The position numbers and the translations under genes are program-made. 15,897 bases of DNA from Pseudoneurospora amorphoporcata (lineage: Eukaryota; Ascomycota; Sordariomycetes; Sordariales; Sordariaceae). Shown here in pieces: positions 1 through 8,001 of this stretch (position 1 is the stretch's first letter; the number at the start of each line of letters is the position of its first letter). The notes under the pieces were generated by a model. The model was given only the letters and a program-made list of their open reading frames with translations. It searched no databases and had not been told where the DNA came from. The stretch is taken from NCBI GenBank assembly GCA_033297205.1, contig MU859386.1, positions 7,661 through 23,557 of the forward strand, read 5' to 3'.

Positions 1-115
1 ACCCCTCTCGGCGCCACTTTTTTGGGTCCCAACAAAAAATGAATATCGTTGGGGGGGCTCCGTTGTAATACCAGGACAAGGAAATAAGGGGTGTGGTTGG
101 TGGGCCAGCGCAAAA

Positions 116-135
116 CCCCCCCCCCCCCCCCCCCC
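116..135. repeat. C20 homopolymer tract
   Basis: Twenty consecutive C residues on the plus strand, flanked by AAAA on the left and TTCTC on the right. Such a run is prone to slippage in replication and sequencing, so its exact length should not be trusted. It lies in the same skewed stretch as the GGGCA repeats. Confidence 0.95.
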
Positions 136-297
136 TTCTCTTCCTCCAGGTCCCTAGGCTTGCCCCATGTTGCAGCATCGACCGAGCGCAGCCTCGGCAC
201 CCAGGCACGCATTTGCAGGAGTGTCCGGTTCCCAGCTGGATGGTTCGGTATTCCCCTTCTTCAGCGCCACCACCATTCCCTGGGAGGGGACTCGATA

Positions 298-321
298 GGG
301 GCAGGGCAGGGCAGGGCAGGG
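298..321 (+). repeat. GGGCA tandem array, G-quadruplex-type motif
   Basis: Five G-runs of three or four separated by exactly two bases (CA) on the plus strand. This satisfies the usual G3+N1-7 pattern for an intramolecular G-quadruplex. No gene is recognised around it, so its role is unknown. Confidence 0.85.
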
Positions 322-1675
322 ACGTGGGACACTCCAGTCCAGTTCAGTCCGGCCGGAGGATCATGGCAGTGGGCATGAATGGGGTCCTTTTGCTCGGGCC
401 AAACCCTGGGGCTTAACAGCCGATGGCTTATTGCGAAGTCCTCCACTTCACATTAGCGCAGTACTTACAGTCTCAACGTCTTTTTTTTATTTTATTTTTT
501 TTCTGCCTCGGGCTCATTCCCGAATGGTTCCTTAACGAAGTTTCGATGCTGGTGTCGTGCCTATGTGTGCGCAAGCCACAGTTGCGGAGTTGAGACCGTT
601 TCGGTTTAGTTGCTTCTTTGATAGAAAGAGGGATGGGAATGATTTGGGAGGTAGAATGGCCTGATAGGCTTCCGATGAGCGGTCCGACCAAACGTTGAAG
701 GCTCCAACTCATTAGAAAAGAGATACCACGACAACCTAACACAGTTTTTGCGTTTCAATCGGAGACATTTCGCATTTGGACTGGCCTGATTGTGATATAT
801 GCCCAGAGAAAGTCCGTGGAGGAGCAGGGGTAAGGAGATTTCTCGTTGAAGGATTTAAGCTAGCTTCTTCGGTTGGGATCGATAGCTTGCACGATGCCCA
901 CGAGATGCGAAGGAATTCCCGGATCCTGGCAAGATCCTAAAGATGTCAAAGCGTCGTCTCCAGTTAGCAACATGCCGAACGGAGTTTTTGCCATAACCAT
1001 GCCCGTGGGCTTTACTATCCCCTCCGATAAGGCTATCAGAAACACATGATACATACCTCAAGGTACCCATTCGTACAAGTGGAAGTCACGCAAGAATCGT
1101 GTGAGTGGTCTGGTCTGGACCCCTTTGGACCCTTGGCATCCCGTGTCTTGCAGACTGTCTAAACCCAGCAGACTGGATAAGACCATGTATCATTTGGCGC
1201 CTTCCCGGATCAACATGAAAGTCTTTTTGGGTACTTCCTGTCCCCACATCACTCAATCAGATCATATGGATCCCAAACCGGTACGCTCTTTCCGCTTATT
1301 TCTTCCGCACTTGTTTGCCTTGCAGCTGGCGTGCCGCGGTGAAGAAATGCCTGCAATTTGTATAATTCGGTCCTGCTCAATTAACTAGCACCAGCCATCC
1401 TGGTCTTATGAGGGCAGGAACTAAGCAATTGCGACTATCGTGAGGTAGGTAGATAGTGGAGCCGCTCCTTCGCTCATGCCTCGGTGTGGCGAGGTTCTTC
1501 CTCCCGCTGAAATTGAGCTCAGTTTTGGTTGCCTCTTGAGGGAACAGCGACCTGCGAATGTCGAACAAATATTGGTTATCGAGGAAGGAACGATCAGTGA
1601 CTGACATGTGTGGAGCTTCCTTGGGTAATTCCTTCCACTTACGACATCGGGTGAAGCCCATTCGCGAATAATTCG

Positions 1676-1860
1676 CATACAGTCGAACCCCCTGATTCTG
1701 CATGTAATCCAGACCGCCAAATTTCATGCACTAGATGGTGGATATGCAGTTCCTGGACCAGATATTGGCCTGAAGAGGAGAATTCAGACAGCTAAATTCA
1801 TGCACTCTTTGGCGTATATGCAGTATATGGAGTATGCAGTTTCAGGGGGGTTCGACTATG
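1676..1860. repeat. Degenerate foldback (MITE-like) element
   Basis: Two outer arms are inverted copies of each other. The left arm (1676-1721) runs from CATACAGTCGAACCCCC to CGCCAAA. The right arm (1808-1860) runs from TTTGGCG through ATGCAG and TCAGGGGGG to TTCGACTATG. Reverse-complementing the left arm aligns TTTGGCG, ATGCAG, TCAGGGGG and TTCGACT in the same order, with an indel of about 8 bases between the first two blocks. Inside, two direct copies of about 35 bp (near 1719-1755 and 1793-1830) share CATGCACT and TATGCAGT. No target-site duplication is clear and no transposase frame is inside. It could be a decayed MITE or a locally rearranged duplication. Confidence 0.5.
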
Positions 1861-3649
1861 TTGATGAAATGGCCATCATCCGACAATGAGTGACCGGAAC
1901 TAAACTCCGTCATCAGGCGTTATTTTTCTCGTATAACACTGTACGCCAAGTGTGTAAAACCTCTCGCAAATGCCGAGTCAAGGGGTTTGAATGGGGAAAG
2001 TACATCACCGAGTTTGATCACTGCCATATGTAAGATGTACATATGGGTCTTACTCTTCCAATGTTTGCTCGGCTTCCAAGTAATAGTGTAAATGCTATGA
2101 TTTGCCCAATCCGCCTCCACGATTTCACCTCATCGCTTCCGCAGATCTAGGGCGGATTGCATCCGAGATGAGAAGACTGCGGGCAGGCCAAGGCTAAGTC
2201 CATCTCGTTCGACGTAATACAGGAGAATATGTTCGCGATACGTAGCCGATAGTTATGGCTTTCCAGCCATTGTCCACTTGACAGGAACTTAGGCGAGGAA
2301 GGTACGCACGAGAAGCGAGAGACGTAACACTGGGCTGCCATCTTTCCACTCAAAGACATGATAGGGCCTGTCCTTTGTGTCTAGACCGACAACAACGACA
2401 GAGCAAAAGAAAGAATCGACACTCGAGGTTGTCGATCCTAAAAAAGCCAATCACCGTAATGACCATCAACGGGAGTGTGCGAGATGCAAATCCCAGTGCC
2501 GCTGACGAGATATGTGCCAAGAGTAAGACGTGTCTGGTTTGTCACCGACGGAAAGCCTCCTCCTGCTTAACCGCTTCAAAGGGTGCCAATCCTTTATCGT
2601 CGATTTCCCCTTGGGGATTTACCCCTATTACGTGCAGTTGAGGTAAGGCACAAGGTGGTCACATACCTGGCGCGCGCCTTATGTTGTCGTTGTTCGTTAT
2701 TGTGAGTTGTGTTGAGTGAACGGAAACGGTCGATGAGTGGGTGATTGACTTAGGGTGAGGAGGAAATAAACGAGACGAAGCAGCACGATGGCTGCTTCCA
2801 AGCCCTTTCGGAATCAGGCTGGGCTTGTCTAACTGTATCGTAGACAGATGGGATCGAGGCAGGTCCTTTTCGAACGACTTAGACACTAGGAGTGGGCAAC
2901 CCATCCCGTTCATAGTGAGATGCCACTACACATGATGTAACAATGCTCAAGTGAGAATTTTCATCAGTAGAGTCAGTCGTCTTTTACGAGAACCTGAGTC
3001 TCACGAGATGTTCTAGGAAGCGGAACAGATCATTAAAATCGTCAGTCCATAAGGATACGCCAATTTGCATAAGGTTGCGTGTTATAGGATTCCGCGTGGA
3101 TTCATAAGTAAATACAGTGAACAGGAAAATCAGACAAGGAGAGGGAATCTTCACCTGGTTGATCCAGCTCCGACCCTCGTAGAACTTTTGCTGCTCATGG
3201 TCTACACCACCTTCGAAAGTCATCGTCGAAGGGATCTCTATGATCTTGAGAGATTATATCATCCTCAGGTCTGGCTCCCGCTATCACTCGTACCTAGACT
3301 AGAGTAGTGTCCGGTAACGATTGACACTCGAAATGCGTGCTCACTCAAGTAATTGTTTATCTCGTCTGGGTGGAAAACAATCGCCTGAATTACCTCTAAT
3401 CATCGCTGTAAGAAAAAAACAACCAAGGAGAAAAGAATCTTATGACTTGCAAGGCGATAACTTAGGGGACAAGTGTAGAGACAAGAGGGTAGGATAATCG
3501 AGGGGCGGGACAGTATGCAAATCACAGAAAACACATCCAGCATTGCATGAAGCAACAAAGAACAGTGCACTCAAGAGGCAGCAAGGCCACATACGAAGGA
3601 TGAAGATAATCCAAAACGCTGGCTTGTATATCTATAGGGCTAAGCAAGC
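1861..3649. other. Gene-poor interval with only weak ORF fragments
   Basis: No frame here matches a family I recognise. Overlapping frames on both strands at about 2984-3307 look equally protein-like, so neither can be preferred. The minus-strand one would contain an ATG at about 3223 and a stretch ending in GRSWINQ before a possible GTGAAG donor. The part from 2365 to 2643 is described separately. Otherwise I see no RNA gene, repeat array or terminator. Confidence 0.45.
2365..2643 (+). pseudogene. Possible broken ORF or exon remnant (unidentified)
   Basis: One plus-strand frame reads as fairly coherent protein from 2365 but has two in-frame stops close together: TGA at 2503-2505 and TAA at 2524-2526. 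Before the first stop it includes ECARCKSQC; after the second it contains NRFKGCQSFIVDFPLG and then YVQLR. It ends on AG|GTAAGG at 2643, a good fungal donor. This could be a decayed exon. It has no start codon that I trust and no family that I recognise, and a different frame is open right across the same stretch, so it may be chance. Confidence 0.18.
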
Positions 3650-3942
3650 TTAAATGTGCTCGCCGCCATCAAGCGAGATCAACGTCCGCGCATACCCATC
3701 ATCCTGGATTGACCTAGACATGTTTAGGCGATCCTTCAAGCCTTCGCGAGCGCTGGCTTGCTGTACCTTGGGCGTCCCCAAGCTCAAATAACCTTATCTG
3801 AAACTCGGAATGGCCCTAGGAATAGTCTCAGGGGTCGGCGCGGTTCACTGATGAGGTAGGAAGAGACCCTCTATCCACGTAACCCAAACGCCATGTGCAT
3901 GAGAAACGAACCATGCCGCCGCCGACCATCTTTGGGGTCCAT
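3650..3942 (-). CDS. Possible short spliced ORF downstream of fibrillarin (hypothetical)
   Basis: Low-confidence candidate. An ATG at 3942-3940 opens MDPKDGRRRHGSFLMHMAFG and then meets a stop. About 90 bases further on the same strand, a frame closes with NMSRSIQDDGYARTLISLDG followed by GEHI and TAA at 3652-3650. The two can be joined in frame only with a weak donor (C|GTGGAT) and an AAG acceptor before GTTATTTG. The open frame also extends upstream of the ATG to about 4113, without another ATG. It lies on the same strand as fibrillarin, a few hundred bases past its stop, so it could equally be the fibrillarin 3' region. I recognise no domain. Confidence 0.18.
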
Positions 3943-4298
3943 AAAAGCAACCTCTGCTTGGCTGGCAGACACCCTTGTCGTTCTTAGAGTGGTTGACTGG
4001 TGATCGCTGTCGAATTGTTTGGCTGGTCCTTTCGCTTGTGAATATTTGGGTTCGTTGCTGGTGGCTTGAGAGTCGTGACGAAATCGTGAAAGGCGACTGA
4101 AGGTAAGAAGCAACCGGGGTCACTTCCGATGTCAGTCTAAGAACCCTGGTGCTTTATTCCCACAATGCTAATACAAGGCAAAATACCCAAACGCCATTCG
4201 CCGTTCCAGATTTACAAAACCATCCTGCCAGTAGAACACCGAATTATGTTAAGGTTCCAGAACAGAGCAACGAAGATAGAACAGTACTAATTCGAAAC
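3943..4298 (-). other. Fibrillarin 3' flank
   Basis: This 356-bp stretch follows the fibrillarin stop codon on the minus strand and presumably contains its 3' untranslated region and cleavage site. I see no AATAAA, which is common for fungal genes. Open frames on the minus strand cover part of it (about 3871-4123) but have no convincing start. Confidence 0.45.
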
Positions 4299-5767
4299 TC
4301 AGTTATCGACGAACTCCTTCTGCTGGTAGACGCAAGAAACCATGGCGTGGTCACGCTCATAGGGTTCTGTAGGCAGTTGTTAGCTATTGTTCGCTTCATC
4401 AGCCAAAGGGAATGCGGTTGAACGTACCAAGAGTCAACTGCTCCTTGGGGATGAACTTGTCCTCACGGAGCTTCTGGACCTCGGAAGCGAAGACCTGCTC
4501 AGGGGGAGCAGTGGAGTCAATGCAAGAAGCCTTGATAGAGATGAGAAGACCACCACCCTGCTTCAAGAAGAGCTTGGCGTTGATGCCGACAATTCTGTGT
4601 CATGTTAGTGTCAGGTTCCCAAAAACAAAAGGTGCGTAGAGGCCGGCTTACCTGGCCTGATCGGGCTGGGCAACATCGGCGAAGATGACATCGACCATGG
4701 GGAGGAGCATGCGGTAAGCCATGGGCTTACGGGCATCCTCGACGATAGGGATGACATTGGTGCGGCGGGTAGCCATGTTGATGAGATCACGGCCGGAACG
4801 GTGAGAGAACTCGACGGCGTAGACGGAACCAGTAGGGCCGACAATATCGGCAACGTGGGAAACGGAAGTACCGGAGGCAGCACCGAGGTAGAGGACCTTG
4901 GAGCCAGGCTTCATGTAGATGGTCTCAAGACCACCAAGAATACCGGCAGCAAGCTTCGAACGGAAAGGGTTCCAGATCTGCAAAGTCCAATGTTAGTCTT
5001 TGTCAAAGGCCACAAGCGGGAAAGTCGTGGAAACGTACGCGGTACTCAGTCTTGGTGGAAGCACCACCCTCCTCCTTGGAGGCGTTCTCGACAGAGATTC
5101 TCTTCTCGCCATAAACGGACTCGCCAGGGACGAGGTTGACGGTAGCGAGGAGATCCTCCTTACCACCACGAGCGACGAAGACACCCTTGTGACGATGAGG
5201 CTCGACAATGACCTTCTTGCCGGCAGCGCCACCCTTGGCACCACCGCGGGCACCACCGCGACCACCACGGCCAGGGGGACTATAGTCGCAATGTTAGTCG
5301 AAGTCTTTTGACGTTATCAGCAGATTGGGATATGTAAGACGTACCCGCCACGACCACGAGGAGCACCACGACCACGGGGAGCACCACCACGGCCACCTAT
5401 TAAGCCAATGTCAGTAAAGCGCTGTCGTCGCAATGATTGTTGTTGCCATCGTATGTAGGGTCGGGTGCGATGTGAAGTTCGACTGAAGTCGTCATCCCAA
5501 TGCGAGTGGTCAAGAGACATGCATAGCGACCACGGGACGCAGCAGACTCGAGACAACTCACAGGATAACGTACAGAACCAACGACATAGCCGCAGACACC
5601 GTTCAACCGATGGCATTGAGGCCAGACTCACCACCAAAGCCACCGCGGCCACCACGATCACCACCGCCGAAGCCACCACGGCCACCACCGCGGCCACCAC
5701 GATCACCACCGAAGCCACCGCGACCACCGCCACGGGCGCCGCCTCTGCCACCACGCTCAAAGCCCAT
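4299..5767 (-). CDS. NOP1: Fibrillarin, box C/D snoRNP 2'-O-methyltransferase
   Basis: Fibrillarin transfers methyl groups from S-adenosylmethionine to the ribose 2'-OH of pre-rRNA, guided by box C/D snoRNAs with Nop56, Nop58 and Snu13 in the nucleolus. Family knowledge also assigns it methylation of a histone H2A glutamine. Six exons are read: 5767-5632, 5396-5345, 5279-5039, 4977-4652, 4594-4428 and 4366-4299, giving 990 nt and 329 residues, close to the usual fungal length. The start follows an A-rich leader and opens MGFERGGRGG. Residues 1 to about 83 are the glycine/arginine-rich domain. Residues 144-160 (IWNPFRSKLAAGILGGL) lead into the AdoMet-binding motif VLYLGAASGTSV (about 171-182). 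DVIFADVAQPDQA (239-251) and the ending EFVDN are typical. The introns are 235, 65, 61, 57 and 61 nt, with CTAAC or CTGAC branch sites. Exon 2 has only 52 nt and encodes nothing but RGG/RGAP repeats. The gene is divergent from RPL17. Confidence 0.97.
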
Positions 5768-6311
5768 TTTTATAAAATGTGTCGGTATTGATGAGTCGGA
5801 GTCGGTATAAGTTGCGATTCTGGGCCGAAACGCGTTGTAAGAACTGTCGTGCGAGGCACAATGGGTTTAGAGTTGTCGCGCGGCGCTGTCTAGAGACTCG
5901 GAAAAGAGCTTTTGCTGGAGCTGGGTGCAAAATTTCCTGGACATGGATTGAAGAGAAAAAAAAGCGGGGCACAGAGGCTCATTGCTGGAGCACTTTTTTT
6001 TCCGGTCGAGGCCTTTTGCCTTTGCCATTGGCTCCTTCACTGGGCGTGGCGGTCGAGGTTCTCCAACTTGTTGCAGAGGCTATCGTACACGGCCGGCAGT
6101 CCAGGCGCCAGGCTGTTATCAACGCTAGCACTTACTATCCCCGCGTGCACGTGCCTCAGGCAAAGTGATGGTCCGCACGAGCCACCTGCGCAGTGCCCAC
6201 AGAGCCCTAATCGCGAAAATCGGTTTTTGTACGCCAAAATTGGAACCCATCACCACCTCCGAACATCACACTTGGTCGATTTCCCCGTCCTCTCATCGAC
6301 AAGCAGGCAAG
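5768..6311. promoter_or_regulatory. Shared divergent promoter region, NOP1 / RPL17
   Basis: These 544 bp separate the two start codons and must hold both leaders and promoters. Candidate sites by eye: AAAATTT in a TGCAAAATTTC context at 5926-5936, resembling the yeast rRNA-processing element; GATGAG at 5790-5795, the core of the yeast PAC box, within the probable NOP1 leader; and CCCTAA at 6205-6210, seen in many fungal ribosomal-protein promoters. A pyrimidine-rich stretch (about 6268-6297) just before the RPL17 start is a likely initiation zone. The site assignments are inference from yeast knowledge. The divergent arrangement itself is directly seen. Confidence 0.6.
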
Positions 6312-7351
6312 ATGGTGAGTAAATTCCTGCGAAACCCGCCGAAATCGAGAATTACCGCCGTTATTTTGCTTCAGGACAGTTTCCGGGCTTCTGCAGCCGA
6401 AATGACGACGAAATTCTCGATGGGCGACAATCACGGCTTTGCGAGCTATCCGAGCACTTGGAGGAGAGGGAATCGCTGACCGAGTCTTGTTCAAAATCGC
6501 AGGTTCGGTACGCTGCGACTGAGATTGCCCCGGCTAAGTCCGCCCGCTCGCGCGGCTCTTACCTCCGTGTTTCTTTCAAGAACACCCGTGAGACCGCCCA
6601 GGCCATCAATGGCTGGAAGCTCCAGCGTGCTCAGAAGTTCCTCGAGAACGTTCTTGAGAAGAAGGAGGCCGTCCCCATGAGACGCTACGCTGGTGGCACC
6701 GGCCGCGCTTCCCAAGGTACGACTACTCGAGATTCAAAATGCACAAATACACTCGAACCGGTACATCATGCGACGACAACGACAATTGGGGAGGATGGTT
6801 GGTGGGGGGAGAGGGGGGAATTGTCATCATGATGGGACCGCGATCGACCGATACGAAACCGCGAAACGAATGGAGGACATGGAAGACACGGTGCTGACCG
6901 TTTCTTCATCATATAGGCAAGCAGTTCGGTGTTACCCGCGCCCGCTGGCCCGCCAAGTCCGCCGAGTTCCTCCTCACTCTCCTCAAGAACGCTGAGGCCA
7001 ACGCCGATGCCAAGGGTCTCGACACTGGCAACCTCGTTGTCAAGCACATCCAGGTCAACCAGGCCCCCAAGCAGCGCCGCCGCACTTACCGCGCTCACGG
7101 TCGCGTACGTTTAACCCCCGAGATACACCCCGATTTCTGTTTCTGCAGCAGCAGGCAGACGACCAGCCGACCATGGGCTAACATTCTACGTTCAGATCAA
7201 CCCCTACATGAGCAACCCCTGCCACATCGAGCTCATCCTCACTGAGGCCGATGAGATCGTCCAGAAGTCCGAGTCCGTTGTCCGCGAGGAGGCCCACCTT
7301 ACCTCCCGCCAGCGTGGTGCTCGCGTCCGCCGTGCCATCACTGCCGCTTAA
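6312..7351 (+). CDS. rpl17: 60S ribosomal protein L17 (uL22)
   Basis: A structural protein of the large ribosomal subunit that lines the peptide exit tunnel and binds 25S rRNA. Exons are 6312-6314 (the ATG alone), 6503-6716, 6917-7104 and 7196-7351: 561 nt and 186 residues, against 184 in budding yeast. The protein opens MVRYAATEIAPAKSARSRGS and continues with the family hallmarks YLRVSFKNTRETAQAINGW, the basic hairpin HIQVNQAPKQRRRTYRAHGR (116-135) and the C-terminal LTSRQRGARVRRA. Introns are 188, 200 and 91 nt, with donors GTGAGT, GTACGA and GTACGT and branch sites CTGAC, CTGAC and CTAAC. Codons prefer C in the third position, as expected for a highly expressed gene. It diverges from fibrillarin, and its first two introns carry inverted repeats. 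Confidence 0.98.
6344..6421 (+). repeat. Inverted repeat inside RPL17 intron 1
   Basis: ATCGAGAATT at 6344-6353 is perfectly complementary to AATTCTCGAT at 6412-6421, so the pre-mRNA could form a 10-bp stem closing a 58-nt loop. This brings the donor (6315) nearer to the CTGAC branch site at about 6476. Ribosomal-protein introns in yeasts sometimes use such stems for efficient splicing or feedback; here that is inference. Confidence 0.6.
6781..6825 (+). repeat. G-rich loop closed by an inverted repeat, RPL17 intron 2
   Basis: GACAATT (6781-6787) pairs perfectly with AATTGTC (6819-6825). The loop between them is very G-rich on the transcribed strand, with runs at 6788-6791, 6804-6809 and 6813-6818 plus several GG pairs. 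The pre-mRNA could fold as a stem with a quadruplex-prone loop. No role is known to me. Confidence 0.6.
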
Positions 7352-8001
7352 ATGCGCTTTGATAGCTAGGTGATTGGACGAGGGGATGTTTTGATTGAGG
7401 GCTTCACTTTTTTTCCGGAACGGTGTACGCGAGCATGGCATTTTTCGGGTCAAGGTCACGATTCCAGGGAAAAAGGGGTCGATCATGAATACTCAATAAA
7501 AGAATTTGAGAAAGCATGAAACGGCGAAAACAAGCAATCATTCAATTCCTGGCGTAATTGCCAACGGGACGCCAAACAAACCTCTTCGCGGGTTACCTGG
7601 GCTCTTTGAAGAGTGGCTGTGACGTACATGTCTGCCCCTGATGCAGAGCCGCTTGATGTTCAGGTAGCTAGCCTTCCCGAAACGATACCCAATCCAGCAT
7701 TCCCGAGTTCAGTCTGGATGTGCCTTCATTGCAGCGTGTGAAGTGATGTTTGAGCAGACACCGTTGCTGTTGTGGTTTCGCCACATTGGGTATTTTGGGT
7801 ATATGACAGTCGTAGCCCTTATGATATCATATCCCTTTGTATGAAATCCACATGTACAACTAAGGCTTTAGCAACGCACATTGTGTCCCCTAAACACCCA
7901 ACGTTGCTCCCAATGACGAATCAGGGGCTTATATAGTCGTAATCATACACATAACTCAACAGATCCAGCGCTAGACTTGGTATCTAATTAAGGGTGACCC
8001 T
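7352..8001. other. Convergent 3' spacer between RPL17 and UCH gene
   Basis: The 650 bp hold the 3' untranslated regions of both converging genes. The RPL17 poly(A) signal is listed separately. The UCH side shows no AATAAA. I see no ORF, RNA gene or repeat of note. Confidence 0.6.
7495..7500 (+). terminator. Poly(A) signal of RPL17
   Basis: AATAAA lies 144 bases past the RPL17 stop codon, followed by an A/G-rich stretch. It is the canonical hexamer in a sensible place, but the cleavage site itself cannot be seen. Confidence 0.6.

Larger units (their letters stand above)
1..1675. other. Left-edge region without a recognisable gene
   Basis: I see no convincing gene here. Open frames are short (at most about 116 codons), overlap one another on both strands, mostly lack a good start, and resemble no family I know. 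The first 420 bases are low in complexity and G/C-skewed, with a C20 run and a GGGCA array listed separately. A T-rich run lies at about 481-501. It could be promoter or untranslated sequence of a gene left of the window, or plain intergenic DNA. The minus-strand frame at 1377-1727 is the longest but has no recognisable domain. Confidence 0.5.

Noticed and set aside
1377..1727. 116-codon minus-strand frame
   Set aside because: No domain, and the start region overlaps the foldback element arm, so coding potential is doubtful.
2375..2641. Zinc-binding-like CLVCHRRKASSC in an 88-codon plus frame
   Set aside because: Cysteine spacing does not match a Zn2Cys6 cluster or another finger, and another frame across the same bases is equally protein-like.
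2984..3307. Overlapping 79- and 80-codon frames on opposite strands
   Set aside because: Both look plausible, neither has a recognised domain, a good splice model or a strong start, so neither can be preferred.
5397..5631. snoRNA inside the long first intron of fibrillarin
   Set aside because: No RTGATGA-type C box is present (the nearest is GGATGACG) and the only late CTGA is the branch site.
5465..5810. Plus-strand frames rich in Thr/Ala or Pro/Arg opposite fibrillarin exon 1
   Set aside because: These are antisense readings of the Gly/Arg repeat codons.
6399..6480. Box C/D snoRNA inside RPL17 intron 1 (ATGACGA at 6402 and CTGA at 6476)
   Set aside because: The C box has one mismatch, the CTGA is best explained as the intron branch site, and the flanking bases do not form a terminal stem.
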